Shown piece after piece: positions 1 to 7,749 of a stretch of DNA of 64,000 nucleotides. The notes below the pieces were generated by a model, which saw only the letters and a program-made list of their open reading frames with translations, did no database searches and was not told where the DNA came from. Source of the stretch: Cryptosporangium phraense (GTDB taxonomy: Bacteria > Actinomycetota > Actinomycetes > Mycobacteriales > Cryptosporangiaceae). Numbering within the stretch: the stretch's first letter is position 1; each line of letters opens with the position of its first letter. The stretch spans positions 310,001-374,000 of the forward strand of contig NZ_VIRS01000004.1 in NCBI RefSeq assembly GCF_006912135.1, read 5' to 3'. Made by a program: the position numbers and the translations under genes.

Positions 1-200
1 CGCCGGTGTACCGGTGGGCGTACCGGGTGACCGGCCCGCTGACGACGCTTCTCGTCCGGTTCGCGCCGAGGTACGCGACGACGACCGAGAAACTGGGCCG
101 AGCCATGCTCGAGGTAACCCGCACGAAGCCTGAGCAGCACGTTCTGGAGAACCCCGACATCAGCGCTCTAGGCGCCGGACTGGATCGCGAACACGACTAG
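1..200 (+). CDS. NAD-dependent epimerase/reductase family protein, C-terminal fragment (partial)
   Basis: Only the last 60-odd residues are inside the window; the reading frame is open to the left edge, so the start is missing. The tail contains an Arg-rich amphipathic stretch, then TTTEKLGRAMLEV and HVLENPDI, which resemble the C-terminus of actinobacterial NAD(P)-binding epimerase/YbjT-like proteins. The cofactor-binding Rossmann motif would lie upstream and cannot be seen. Its 3' end overlaps the end of the convergent response regulator gene by 33 bases. Family assignment is from the tail alone, so it is tentative. Confidence 0.5.
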   Translation, partial: PVYRWAYRVTGPLTTLLVRFAPRYATTTEKLGRAMLEVTRTKPEQHVLENPDISALGAGLDREHD

Positions 201-809
201 TTGGGCGCGGTCTCGGGCGGCCAGTTTCAGCATGGCTCGGCCTACGTGCGTGCGTACGGTCGCCGGGCTGATCACCAGCCGATCGGCGATCTCGTCGTTC
301 GACAGGCCCTCGGCCACCAGCGCAGCGATCTCCTGCTCCCGGTCGGTCAGGCTCGCCCAGCGCGGATGCGGCTTCGACACCCGGCTCGGCGCATCCACGA
401 ACGTCTTCACGACCCGGCGGGTCACCGACGGCGAGAGCAGCGCTCCCCCGGCGACGACCTGACGGATCGCGTCCAGGAGCTCGGCCGGGCGGGTGTCCTT
501 GAGCAGGAAGCCCGAGGCGCCGACCCGCAGCGCGTCGAAGATGTACTCGTCGATCTCGAACGTCGTGAGCACGATGATCCGGGTCTCGGCCAGCCTGGCG
601 ACGATCCGCCGGGTGGCCTCGATCCCGTCGATACCGGGCATCCGGACGTCCATCAGGATGACGTCCGGCTGTGTCTCGGCCGCCAGAGCGACGGCGGCGA
701 GGCCGTCTGCGACGTCACCGACCACCTCGAGGTCGGGCTCGTTCTCCAGCAGCGCCCGGAGCCCCAGGCGCACCAGCGCCTGATCGTCGGCGAGCAGTAC
801 GCGGATCAC
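168..809 (-). CDS. Two-component response regulator, NarL/LuxR family
   Basis: A 213-residue DNA-binding response regulator. The N-terminal receiver domain has the acidic pair D8-D9, phospho-acceptor D54 (ILMDVRMPG) and the conserved Lys in GFLLKDT. The C-terminal LuxR-type helix-turn-helix reads LTDREQEIAALVAEGLSNDE then SPATVRTHVGR. It starts with GTG overlapping the TGA of the upstream histidine kinase (GTGA), so the two are translationally coupled and form a cognate pair. The likely target is the nearby ABC exporter at 2580-5788. This is inferred from synteny with the many actinomycete NarL-type systems next to MacB-like transporters. Its 3' end runs 33 bases into the convergent epimerase gene. 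Confidence 0.93.
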   Translation of the reverse strand: MIRVLLADDQALVRLGLRALLENEPDLEVVGDVADGLAAVALAAETQPDVILMDVRMPGIDGIEATRRIVARLAETRIIVLTTFEIDEYIFDALRVGASGFLLKDTRPAELLDAIRQVVAGGALLSPSVTRRVVKTFVDAPSRVSKPHPRWASLTDREQEIAALVAEGLSNDEIADRLVISPATVRTHVGRAMLKLAARDRAQLVVFAIQSGA

Positions 810-1876
810 GCGGGCAGCTCCGCCGCGACCTGGAACCCACCCGGAACGCCCCGGGCCGAGAACGTTCCGCCCACCGACTCCACCCGCTCCCGCATGCCGG
901 AGATCCCGTGCCCCTCGGCGACCGGACCGCCGACGCCGGTGTCGGTGACCTCGATCCGGACCGCGTCCGCACGGTAGTCGACCGCGACGGTCGCGGTCGC
1001 CGGCCCGGCGTGCCGGAGCACGTTGGTCAGCGCCTCCTGCACCACCCGGTACGCGACCAGATCGACGGCCGGTGGCAGCGGCCGCCGGGTTCCGGTGATC
1101 GTCGACGACACCGGCGTGCCGCTCGCGGCGATCCGCTCGGTCAACGCGTCCAGCCGGGCCAGCCCCGCCGTCGGAACCCGCTCGGCCCGGAGAACTGCCA
1201 GCGTCGTCCGTAGCTCGTCGAGCGCCTCGCGGCTCGTCGCGCTGATCGCGGCCAGCGCCACCTCGGCGTGCGACGGCTTCGTCGGCAGCAGGTGCAGCGC
1301 GATGTCGGCCTGCATGGTGATCGCGGCCAGCCCGTGCCCGACGACGTCGTGCACCTCCTGGGCGACCCGCAGCCGCTCGTCGTCGGCGGCCCGGCGGGCT
1401 TCGGCGGCCCGCTCCCGGATCGTCGCCTGGCGGTTGAACTTCACCGCCGTCCCCAGCGCGAACGGGACGATCACCCAGGCCGACCCGGGTACCAGCCCGG
1501 GCAGCAGCGACCCGTTGAACGCCAGGTGCGACAGCAGCACCACCATCGCGCTTCCGCAGCTGATCACCGCCCGGCGCACCGGATACCGCAGCACCACCGT
1601 GTAGACCGCGACCGCCACCGAGACCAGCACCGGCCCGTACGGGTAGCCGAGGCCCAGGAACGCGGCCACCGCGACAGCGGTCACCGCCAGCACCGCGGTC
1701 GGGAACCGCCGGCGCAGCGCCAGCGACAGGCACGCGACCACGATCAGCGCGTATCCGGGTCCGTCGACCCGATCCGCGGTCGTCTGCACGGTGTGGGTCG
1801 GGCCGGCGACGGCCACGCTCGCGGCCGCGAGCACGGCCGCGAACCCGGCGTCCAGCAGGTCGGTCCGTCTGCTCAT
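806..1876 (-). CDS. Sensor histidine kinase, HisKA_3 (NarL-partner) type
   Basis: A 356-residue membrane sensor kinase. The N-terminal half has about five hydrophobic segments with very short loops, so it probably senses within or close to the membrane. The HisKA_3 dimerisation domain carries the phosphorylated His near residue 176 (EVHDVVGHGLA). The HATPase_c domain shows VVQEALTNVLRHA (N-box), DTGVGG and GISGMRERV. There is no HAMP or PAS domain. It begins ATG inside the TGA of the preceding DUF2269-like gene (ATGA) and ends in a GTGA overlap with its response regulator, giving one operon of three genes. The signal detected is unknown. Confidence 0.93.
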   Translation of the reverse strand: MSRRTDLLDAGFAAVLAAASVAVAGPTHTVQTTADRVDGPGYALIVVACLSLALRRRFPTAVLAVTAVAVAAFLGLGYPYGPVLVSVAVAVYTVVLRYPVRRAVISCGSAMVVLLSHLAFNGSLLPGLVPGSAWVIVPFALGTAVKFNRQATIRERAAEARRAADDERLRVAQEVHDVVGHGLAAITMQADIALHLLPTKPSHAEVALAAISATSREALDELRTTLAVLRAERVPTAGLARLDALTERIAASGTPVSSTITGTRRPLPPAVDLVAYRVVQEALTNVLRHAGPATATVAVDYRADAVRIEVTDTGVGGPVAEGHGISGMRERVESVGGTFSARGVPGGFQVAAELPA

Positions 1877-2382
1877 GCGGCGCTCGGCACCCGCCGTACC
1901 GGACGTACCGCCCGGCCCCGAGCCGTCCGGCCCCACGGCTTCACCACGCTCAGCACGGTCATGAACAGCAGCAGCACGCAGGCCACCGACGGCGCGATCA
2001 CGAGACTCAGCGCGTCCCGGAACTCCAGGTCGCCGCCGAGCCGGGCCGCCTCGCGCAGGCCCGGCGTCAGCAGGAACAGCACCAGGCCGTTCATCAGCAC
2101 CGTCACCCCGAGCTTCACCGCCACCCACCAGTACCGGAGCAGCCCCCACTTGGTGCCGACGCTCGACACGACCCCGGTGACCAGCGCGGCCACCGTGAGT
2201 GGGGCGATCAGCACGGTACCGATCAACCCGGCGACCGGGTAGACGCCGGCCGGACCGCCGGCCGCTCCGGTGAGGCCCGCGATCCCGAGGACCAGCAGCA
2301 CCGCGTCCGCGCCCAGCCACCCGACCGAGGTCGTGACGTGCACGACCAGCGCGACCTTCCGCCAGCGCGGGCTCAGCTTCAT
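1873..2382 (-). CDS. DUF2269-like integral membrane protein
   Basis: A 169-residue protein with four predicted transmembrane helices. The opening WRKVALVVHVTTSVGWLGAD, with an intramembrane His and a GW motif, and the later SSVGTKWGLLRYWWVAVKLG are typical of the small actinobacterial DUF2269-like membrane proteins. Their function is not known. The ATG was chosen because GAGG and GGAGG lie just upstream on the coding strand. The stop overlaps the start of the histidine kinase by four bases, so it is the first gene of the kinase-regulator operon. It may act as an accessory membrane sensor for the kinase; that is inference from coupling only. Confidence 0.75.
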   Translation of the reverse strand: MKLSPRWRKVALVVHVTTSVGWLGADAVLLVLGIAGLTGAAGGPAGVYPVAGLIGTVLIAPLTVAALVTGVVSSVGTKWGLLRYWWVAVKLGVTVLMNGLVLFLLTPGLREAARLGGDLEFRDALSLVIAPSVACVLLLFMTVLSVVKPWGRTARGRAVRPVRRVPSAA

Positions 2383-2451
2383 GCCTCCGATCCTCGGCCG
2401 CCCCGTCCGGGAAATCGTCCGCCTGCGCTCGGGTTCCGGTGTCCCCCGCCC

Positions 2452-2490
2452 GACGTAGAAAGCCCACCCGCGTACGCAACCTGACGTAGA
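2452..2490. promoter_or_regulatory. Direct repeat GACGTAGA x2 in the divergent promoter region
   Basis: GACGTAGA occurs at 2452-2459 and again at 2483-2490, a 31-base period (about three helical turns), between the divergent DUF2269-kinase-regulator operon and the ABC exporter. Paired direct repeats on one DNA face are a common arrangement for NarL-type regulators. Assignment to either neighbouring regulator is inference. Confidence 0.35.
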
Positions 2491-2542
2491 CCAAGCGCCG
2501 AATCCGGGTGGACGACCGCTCCCCACCCGAAGAGCCAGCCTG

Positions 2543-2570
2543 TGCATGCCATCGCACGCACTGCATGCCA
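2543..2570 (+). repeat. Direct repeat TGCATGCCA x2 upstream of the ABC ATPase
   Basis: The nonamer TGCATGCCA is at 2543-2551 and 2562-2570, 19 bases apart, directly before the AGGAGA ribosome-binding site of the ABC ATPase gene. It may be an operator in the leader or promoter, or chance. Confidence 0.3.
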
Positions 2571-2579
2571 GGAGAACCG

Positions 2580-3308
2580 ATGACCACCGACACCGCCGCC
2601 CGCACCGAGCGGGCCACGAAGATCTACGGCCGGGGCGAGACCGCGGTCACCGCGCTCGACGACGTCACGATCGCGTTCGGCAGCGGACGCTTCACCGCGA
2701 TCATGGGGCCCTCCGGGTCGGGCAAGTCGACGCTGATGCACTGCCTGGCCGGGCTCGATCCGCTCACGTCCGGCCAGGTCTTCCTGGGCGAGACCGACCT
2801 CTCGACGCTCAACGACACCGCGCTGACCAAGCTCCGCCGCGAGCGGGTCGGCTTCGTCTTCCAGTCGTTCAACCTGCTGCCGACGCTGACCGCGGCCGAG
2901 AACATCACGCTCCCGCTGGCCCTGGCCGGCGAGCAGCCCGACGACGACTGGCTCGACCTGGTCACCAGCACCGTCGGGCTGGTCGGCCGGCTGGACCACC
3001 GCCCGTCCGAGCTCTCCGGCGGCCAGCAGCAGCGGGTCGCGGTCGCTCGGGCGCTGGCGACCCGGCCCGACGTCGTGTTCGCCGACGAGCCGACCGGCAA
3101 CCTCGACTCGGCGTCCGGCGCCGAACTGCTCGGCTTTCTCCGGCACGCGGTCGACGAGTTCCACCAGACGGTCGTGATTGTCACCCACGACCCGGTCGCC
3201 GCCGGCTACGCCGACGAGGTCGTCCTGCTCGCCGACGGCCGGGTCGTCGACCGGATCGACGCCCCGACCGCGGAGGTCGTCCGCGACCGGATGGTGGTGC
3301 GGTCGTGA
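2580..3308 (+). CDS. ABC transporter ATP-binding protein, MacB/LolD type
   Basis: A 242-residue ATPase that energises the FtsX-type permease encoded next. Walker A is GPSGSGKST, the signature is LSGGQQQRVAVARAL, Walker B is VVFADEPTGNLD, and the H-loop is VIVTHD. The Q-loop region FVFQSFNLLPTLTAAENITL is classic for the MacB/LolD/FtsE subfamily. The ATG at 2580 was chosen over upstream candidates because AGGAGA precedes it at good spacing. It ends in a GTGA overlap with the permease. The transported substrate is unknown. Related systems export antimicrobial peptides, lipoproteins or antibiotics, and two flanking two-component systems suggest envelope stress or drug response. Confidence 0.95.
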   Translation: MTTDTAARTERATKIYGRGETAVTALDDVTIAFGSGRFTAIMGPSGSGKSTLMHCLAGLDPLTSGQVFLGETDLSTLNDTALTKLRRERVGFVFQSFNLLPTLTAAENITLPLALAGEQPDDDWLDLVTSTVGLVGRLDHRPSELSGGQQQRVAVARALATRPDVVFADEPTGNLDSASGAELLGFLRHAVDEFHQTVVIVTHDPVAAGYADEVVLLADGRVVDRIDAPTAEVVRDRMVVRS

Positions 3309-5788
3309 GGCGCGTCCTGCTCTCGGGGATCAGTTCCCGACGCCGACGGCTGGCCGGGACGTTCCTCGCGGTGCTGCTCGGCGTCGCGTTCCTCGCCGCC
3401 ACGCTGACGATGACCGCGACGATGACCAGCGCGATCGACGGGTTCTTCACCAGGGCCAACGCTGGGATCGACGTCGTGGTCCGGGGCGGAACCGCGCTGG
3501 GTGACGGCCCCAACCCGGCCCGGGCCCCGATCCCCGGCTCGCTGCTGAGCACGGTCCGGAACACGCCGGGCGTCGCGGTCGCCGAGCCGGTCGTCGAGGG
3601 TTTCGGTCAGCTGCTGGGCCGGGACGGCACCGCGATCGCGGTCAACGGGCCGCGGGTCGCCGGGAGCTGGGTGCCGGACCGCGAGCTCAACCCGTACCAC
3701 GTGGTCGAGGGACGGCCCCCGGCGAACAGTGGTGACGTCGTCGTCAACCAGGCGACCGCCGAGGCCGGGAACCTGCACGTCGGCGACCGCACGACGCTGC
3801 TCACCCCGGCCCCGCGACCGGTCCGGGTCGTCGGCATCGTGCGATTCGGCGACTCCGGCGGCTTCGGCGCGACGTCGTACGTGGGCCTGACCCCGGCCGA
3901 CGCGACCGCGTTCGTCGTCGGCGGCAAGAACCAGCTGAGCAGCATCCAGGTCCGGTCCGACGACGAGATCTCCCGGGCCACGCTCGCCGAGCGGATCACG
4001 AAATCGCTCCCGACCGGCGTCGAGGCGGTCACCGGCGACGCGGCCACCGACGAGACGACATCGGCGATCGAGGACGGGTTCCTCACGTTCCTGCGCGCGC
4101 TGCTCGGCGCGTTCGCCGGGGTGGCGCTGCTGGTCGCGGTGCTGAGCATCCACAACACGTTCGCGATCCTGGTCGCCCAGCGGACCCGGGAGACCGCGTT
4201 GCTGCGGGCGGTCGGCGCGACCCGGCGCCAGGTGCTGGCCGGGGTACTGGCCGAGGCGCTGATCGTGGGCGTCGTGGCGTCGGGCGCTGGTGTTGCGGCC
4301 GGGTACGGACTAGCGGGTCTCCTGAAGGCCGCGTTCGGCGCGCTCGGGTTCGACGCGCCGGTCGACGGGCTCGTCTTCCCGCTGTCCACGGTCGCGATCT
4401 GCGTTCCGGTCGGCGTCGTCGCGACGGTCGTCGCCGCGGTGACGCCGGCGGTCCGGGCGTCCCGGGTCGCGCCGATCGAGGCGCTGCGCGAGGCCGCGGC
4501 CGAGGCACCCCGGATCTCGCGGGTGCGCGCGGTCGCCGGGGCCGGGCTGGCCGTCGCCGGGCTCGTCGCGGTCGGCGCGGGGTCCGCGGTGTTCGTGGTC
4601 GGCGTCGGGGCGGTGCTGGTCGTGGCCGGGGTGCTGGCGCTGGCTCCGTTGCTGGTCGGGCCGCTCGCCGCGACCCCGGTGCGCGGGGTGACGGCCCGGC
4701 TGGCCCGCGGGAACACCCGCCGCAACCCGCGCCGGACCGCCGGGGCCGCGGCCGCGCTGCTGATCGGCGTCGGCGTGGTCACGCTGTTCACGGTCGCGGC
4801 CGGGTCGCTGAAGGCGTCGTCCACGTCCGACGTCGAGACCGCGTTCCGGGGGGACTTCGCGATCAGCTCCGGTCAGCGGTTCGGGAACGGGTCGCTGTCG
4901 GCCGACATCGCGCCGGCGCTCGCGCGCCTGCCCCAGGTCGCGACCGTCGCGTCGGTCGGTTCCGGCCAGGCGGTGCTGGCCGGCCAGGGCGCCCAGGTCA
5001 GCTTCGCCGACCCGCCGTCGCTGGCTCGCCTGGTGTCCTTTGCCGACGTGACGGGAGCCGACATTTCCGAGCTGGGCCCCGGGCAGGTCGCGGTGTCGGC
5101 CGATTCCGGGCACTCGCTCGGGGACCGCTTGTCGGTGCGGTATCCGGACGGCGTGCGCTCGACCGTCGTCGTCACGACCGTGTACCGGGCCAATCCGCTG
5201 GTCGGATCCGTGCTGCTCGACACGTCCGAATGGGCGCCGCACTCGTCGCAGGCGCTGGCCAAGAGCGTGTACGTCGGGCTGGCCGACGGGGTGTCGCCGG
5301 CCGACGGCCGGAAGGCGCTGACCTCGGCGTTGCGTCCGTTCGGCAACCCGACGCTGTCGGACGCGGACGAACTGGCCGGCGCGAACGCGGACGCGATCGG
5401 TCAGCTGCTCAACCTGGTGTACGTGCTGCTGGCGATCGCGGTGATCACCGCGCTGCTGGGGATCGCGAACACGCTCTCGCTCGGGGTGCACGAGCGGACG
5501 CGGGAGCTCGGGCTGCTGCGGGCGGTCGGGGCGACGCGCCGCCAGGTGCGGTCGCTGGTGCGCTGGGAGTCGGTGTTGATCGCGCTGTTCGGCACCGTGC
5601 TCGGGGCCGCGCTGGGCACCGCGCTGGGCTGGGCGCTGGTCCGGGTGGCGGGTTCGTCGTTCGCGGTGCCGGCCGTGCCGCTGGCCGTGATCGTGGTCGG
5701 CGGGGCGGCGGCCGGACTGCTGGCCGGAGCCCGGCCGACCCGCACCGCCGCTCGCCTGGACGTCCTCCGGGCGATCGCGACCGAGTAG
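3305..5788 (+). CDS. FtsX-like ABC transporter permease (tandem MacB-type)
   Basis: An 827-residue permease with two FtsX domains in tandem, which makes it a complete dimer-equivalent in one chain. The order is an N-terminal TM helix, a periplasm-like MacB_PCD domain, three TM helices (first FtsX block ending near residue 400), a long hydrophobic linker, a second extracytoplasmic domain, and a final three-TM FtsX block. The repeated motif RTRETALLRAVGATRRQVL / RTRELGLLRAVGATRRQVR marks the coupling helices of both halves. The GTG start overlaps the ATPase stop (GTGA). The gene ends one base before the stop codon of the convergent response regulator. Export of a lipid, peptide or drug is likely; the substrate is not identifiable. 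Confidence 0.93.
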   Translation: MRRVLLSGISSRRRRLAGTFLAVLLGVAFLAATLTMTATMTSAIDGFFTRANAGIDVVVRGGTALGDGPNPARAPIPGSLLSTVRNTPGVAVAEPVVEGFGQLLGRDGTAIAVNGPRVAGSWVPDRELNPYHVVEGRPPANSGDVVVNQATAEAGNLHVGDRTTLLTPAPRPVRVVGIVRFGDSGGFGATSYVGLTPADATAFVVGGKNQLSSIQVRSDDEISRATLAERITKSLPTGVEAVTGDAATDETTSAIEDGFLTFLRALLGAFAGVALLVAVLSIHNTFAILVAQRTRETALLRAVGATRRQVLAGVLAEALIVGVVASGAGVAAGYGLAGLLKAAFGALGFDAPVDGLVFPLSTVAICVPVGVVATVVAAVTPAVRASRVAPIEALREAAAEAPRISRVRAVAGAGLAVAGLVAVGAGSAVFVVGVGAVLVVAGVLALAPLLVGPLAATPVRGVTARLARGNTRRNPRRTAGAAAALLIGVGVVTLFTVAAGSLKASSTSDVETAFRGDFAISSGQRFGNGSLSADIAPALARLPQVATVASVGSGQAVLAGQGAQVSFADPPSLARLVSFADVTGADISELGPGQVAVSADSGHSLGDRLSVRYPDGVRSTVVVTTVYRANPLVGSVLLDTSEWAPHSSQALAKSVYVGLADGVSPADGRKALTSALRPFGNPTLSDADELAGANADAIGQLLNLVYVLLAIAVITALLGIANTLSLGVHERTRELGLLRAVGATRRQVRSLVRWESVLIALFGTVLGAALGTALGWALVRVAGSSFAVPAVPLAVIVVGGAAAGLLAGARPTRTAARLDVLRAIATE

Positions 5789-6403
5789 CTAGCGAAGAAG
5801 CCAGCCGTTCTGGTCGGCCAGGCGGACCGCCTCGGCGCGGGTGCGCGCGCCGGTCTTGCCGATCGCGGCCGAGAGGTGGTTGCGGACCGTCCCCTCCGAC
5901 AGGTGCAGTTCCTTGGCCAGGTCGGCGACCGTGCCGCCGGCGCGGGCCGCTCGCAGTACGTCGGTCTCCCGATCGGTGAGCGGGCTCGCGCCGGCGCCGA
6001 GCGCCTCGGCGGCCAGCGTCGGGTCGACGACCCGCAGGCCGCCGTGCACTCGGCGCACCGCGTCGGCCAGCTGTTTCGCCGGGGTGTCCTTCACGACGAA
6101 ACCGCTGGCGCCCGCCTCCATCGCCCGGCGCAGATATCCGGGGCGGCCGAACGTCGTCACGATCAGGACCTTGCAGCCCGGGACGGCCTCGCGGAGCGCC
6201 TTCGCGGCCGCGATCCCGTCCAGCCCGGGCATCTCGACGTCGAGCAGAGCGACGTCGGGCTCGGACTTCCGGGCCGCCTCGACGACCTCGTCGCCCCGCC
6301 CGACCTCGGCGACCACCTCGAGGTCGGGCTCCAGGTCGAGCAGCGCGGCCAGCGCGCCGCGGACGAGCGCCTGGTCGTCGGCCAGCAGCAGCCGGACGCT
6401 CAT
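5789..6403 (-). CDS. Two-component response regulator, NarL/LuxR family (second system)
   Basis: A 204-residue regulator. The receiver domain has D9-D10, the phospho-acceptor D55 (ALLDVEMPG) and Lys in GFVVKDT. The LuxR helix-turn-helix reads LTDRETDVLRAARAGGTVAD and LSEGTVRNHLSAAIGKTGAR. This KTGARTRAEAVRLA ending is typical of DesR-like regulators. Its ATG overlaps the kinase TGA (ATGA). It is convergent with, and abuts, the ABC permease gene, so the exporter is flanked on both sides by regulator-kinase pairs. Direct control of the exporter by one or both systems is inferred from position. Confidence 0.93.
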   Translation of the reverse strand: MSVRLLLADDQALVRGALAALLDLEPDLEVVAEVGRGDEVVEAARKSEPDVALLDVEMPGLDGIAAAKALREAVPGCKVLIVTTFGRPGYLRRAMEAGASGFVVKDTPAKQLADAVRRVHGGLRVVDPTLAAEALGAGASPLTDRETDVLRAARAGGTVADLAKELHLSEGTVRNHLSAAIGKTGARTRAEAVRLADQNGWLLR

Positions 6404-7608
6404 CGGGCCCCGTCCAACGTCACGCGGAGCAGGAAACCACCCAGGTCCGACCGCCCGAGCACCAGGGTTCCCCCGGCCGCCTCGACCCGCTCCCGGAGCC
6501 CGGTGAGCCCGTTCCCCTCCGAGGTCGCGCCCGGCCCGGCCGTGGCCGAGGCGTCCCAGCCCGGGCCGCGGCCGTCGTCGGCGACCTGCACGCTGGTGCG
6601 GGTGACCCGGACGACGCACTTCCGGGCGGCCGCGTGCCGGATCACGTTGGTGACGCCCTCCCGGACGACCCAGCCGAACAGCTCCCGCCGCTCCCCCGGC
6701 ACGTCGTCGAGCGCGTTCGGGAGCTGGGCGTCGATGCCGGCGGCGTCCAGAGCGACGCGGGCGCTGACGATCTCGCCGGCCAGCGTCACCGCCCGGTAGC
6801 CACTGACCGTCCGCCGGACGTCGGCCAGAGCCTCGCGGGAGAGCCGCTCGAGGTCGGCGACCTCGGCCTCGGCGCGGTCGGGATCGACGCGGATCAGCCG
6901 ACCGGCGAGCTCGGCCTTCACCGTGATGACGGTCAGCGAGTGACCGAGGATGTCGTGCAGGTCACGGGCCGTCCGGGCCCGTTCCTCGGCCACCGCGAGC
7001 GCGGCCACGGTCTCCTGGGCCTGGATCAGGCTGACGTTCCGCGCGATCATCTGCCGGACGCCCCAGATCGCCAACGCGGACACCACGATGCCGAAGATCA
7101 GACCGGCGCCCGTGCTGTATCCGGGCACGAACAGGTCGAGCCCTACGGTCACGGCCAGCAGCGCCCCGACGACGCCGAACGCGGGGCGGAACGGCAGCAC
7201 CATCATCGCCGCGGCGCTGAGGTAGACGAACGTGGCCAGCGCGTCGGCCCCCGAGGCCGGAACGGTCAGCGCGGCCAGCAGGATCAGCACGCTGGTCGCC
7301 ACCCAGCCGCGCACGTACTCGTTCTCCCAGCGCTGAAAGCTCGACGACCGGACGAACGAGAAAATCAGCAGGTACCAGATCGCGAACGCGGCCAGCGCGA
7401 CGACGCCGAGCACCCGGAGCACGACGTTGTGCTGCTCCCACGCCACCTGGAGTGGTTGGACCAGGTAGAACAGCCAGATCCCGCCGAACAGCCAGCCGAA
7501 CTTCGCCATCCGGGGCGCACCCTGGAAGGCCGCGTTCGCCCGCGTCGGGTCGGCGGGGGCAGCGCCCAGCGCGGACCGGACCGGGTCGAGGTCGGTGGCG
7601 GTGGTCAT
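6400..7608 (-). CDS. Sensor histidine kinase, HisKA_3 type (second system)
   Basis: A 402-residue DesK-like kinase. About five to six TM helices fill residues 35-190. HisKA_3 follows with phospho-His near residue 218 (ARDLHDILGHSLTVI), then HATPase_c with REGVTNVIRHA and GLTGLRERVEAAGG. The ATG at 7608 is preferred over an in-frame GTG at 7617. The hexamer TACCGT ends seven bases before the ATG, fitting a leaderless mRNA, whereas the GTG would overlap that hexamer. A GGAG six bases before the GTG keeps the alternative open. It ends in an ATGA overlap with its regulator. DesK-like kinases often sense membrane thickness or cell-envelope state; the signal here is not known. Confidence 0.9.
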   Translation of the reverse strand: MTTATDLDPVRSALGAAPADPTRANAAFQGAPRMAKFGWLFGGIWLFYLVQPLQVAWEQHNVVLRVLGVVALAAFAIWYLLIFSFVRSSSFQRWENEYVRGWVATSVLILLAALTVPASGADALATFVYLSAAAMMVLPFRPAFGVVGALLAVTVGLDLFVPGYSTGAGLIFGIVVSALAIWGVRQMIARNVSLIQAQETVAALAVAEERARTARDLHDILGHSLTVITVKAELAGRLIRVDPDRAEAEVADLERLSREALADVRRTVSGYRAVTLAGEIVSARVALDAAGIDAQLPNALDDVPGERRELFGWVVREGVTNVIRHAAARKCVVRVTRTSVQVADDGRGPGWDASATAGPGATSEGNGLTGLRERVEAAGGTLVLGRSDLGGFLLRVTLDGAR

Positions 7609-7615
7609 GCCGGTC

Positions 7616-7621
7616 ACGGTA
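7616..7621 (-). promoter_or_regulatory. -10 hexamer TACCGT, probable leaderless promoter of the second histidine kinase
   Basis: TACCGT, then seven bases, then the ATG at 7608. This spacing puts the transcription start on or next to the start codon. Confidence 0.5.
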
Positions 7622-7693
7622 TCTCCGGTCGGGCGCGCGTCCCCATGACATCTGGCATGGCCCTAGACAGCAACCGAGCCGAACGCCAACATA

Positions 7694-7713
7694 CATACGG
7701 TCAGGACTGCATC
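7694..7713. promoter_or_regulatory. TetR-type operator, copy 2 (BVMO operon)
   Basis: CATACGGTCAGGACTGCATC matches 16 of 20 bases of the perfect palindrome at 16703-16722 in the promoter of the tetR-fad operon. It lies 37 bases upstream of the monooxygenase start codon. The conserved cores GTC and GAC keep the same two-base centre. This links the two operons to the TetR encoded at 16085-16678. Confidence 0.65.
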
Positions 7714-7749
7714 TTTTTGGGTTCCGCTTCCACTGCCGGAGGTGAAGAC

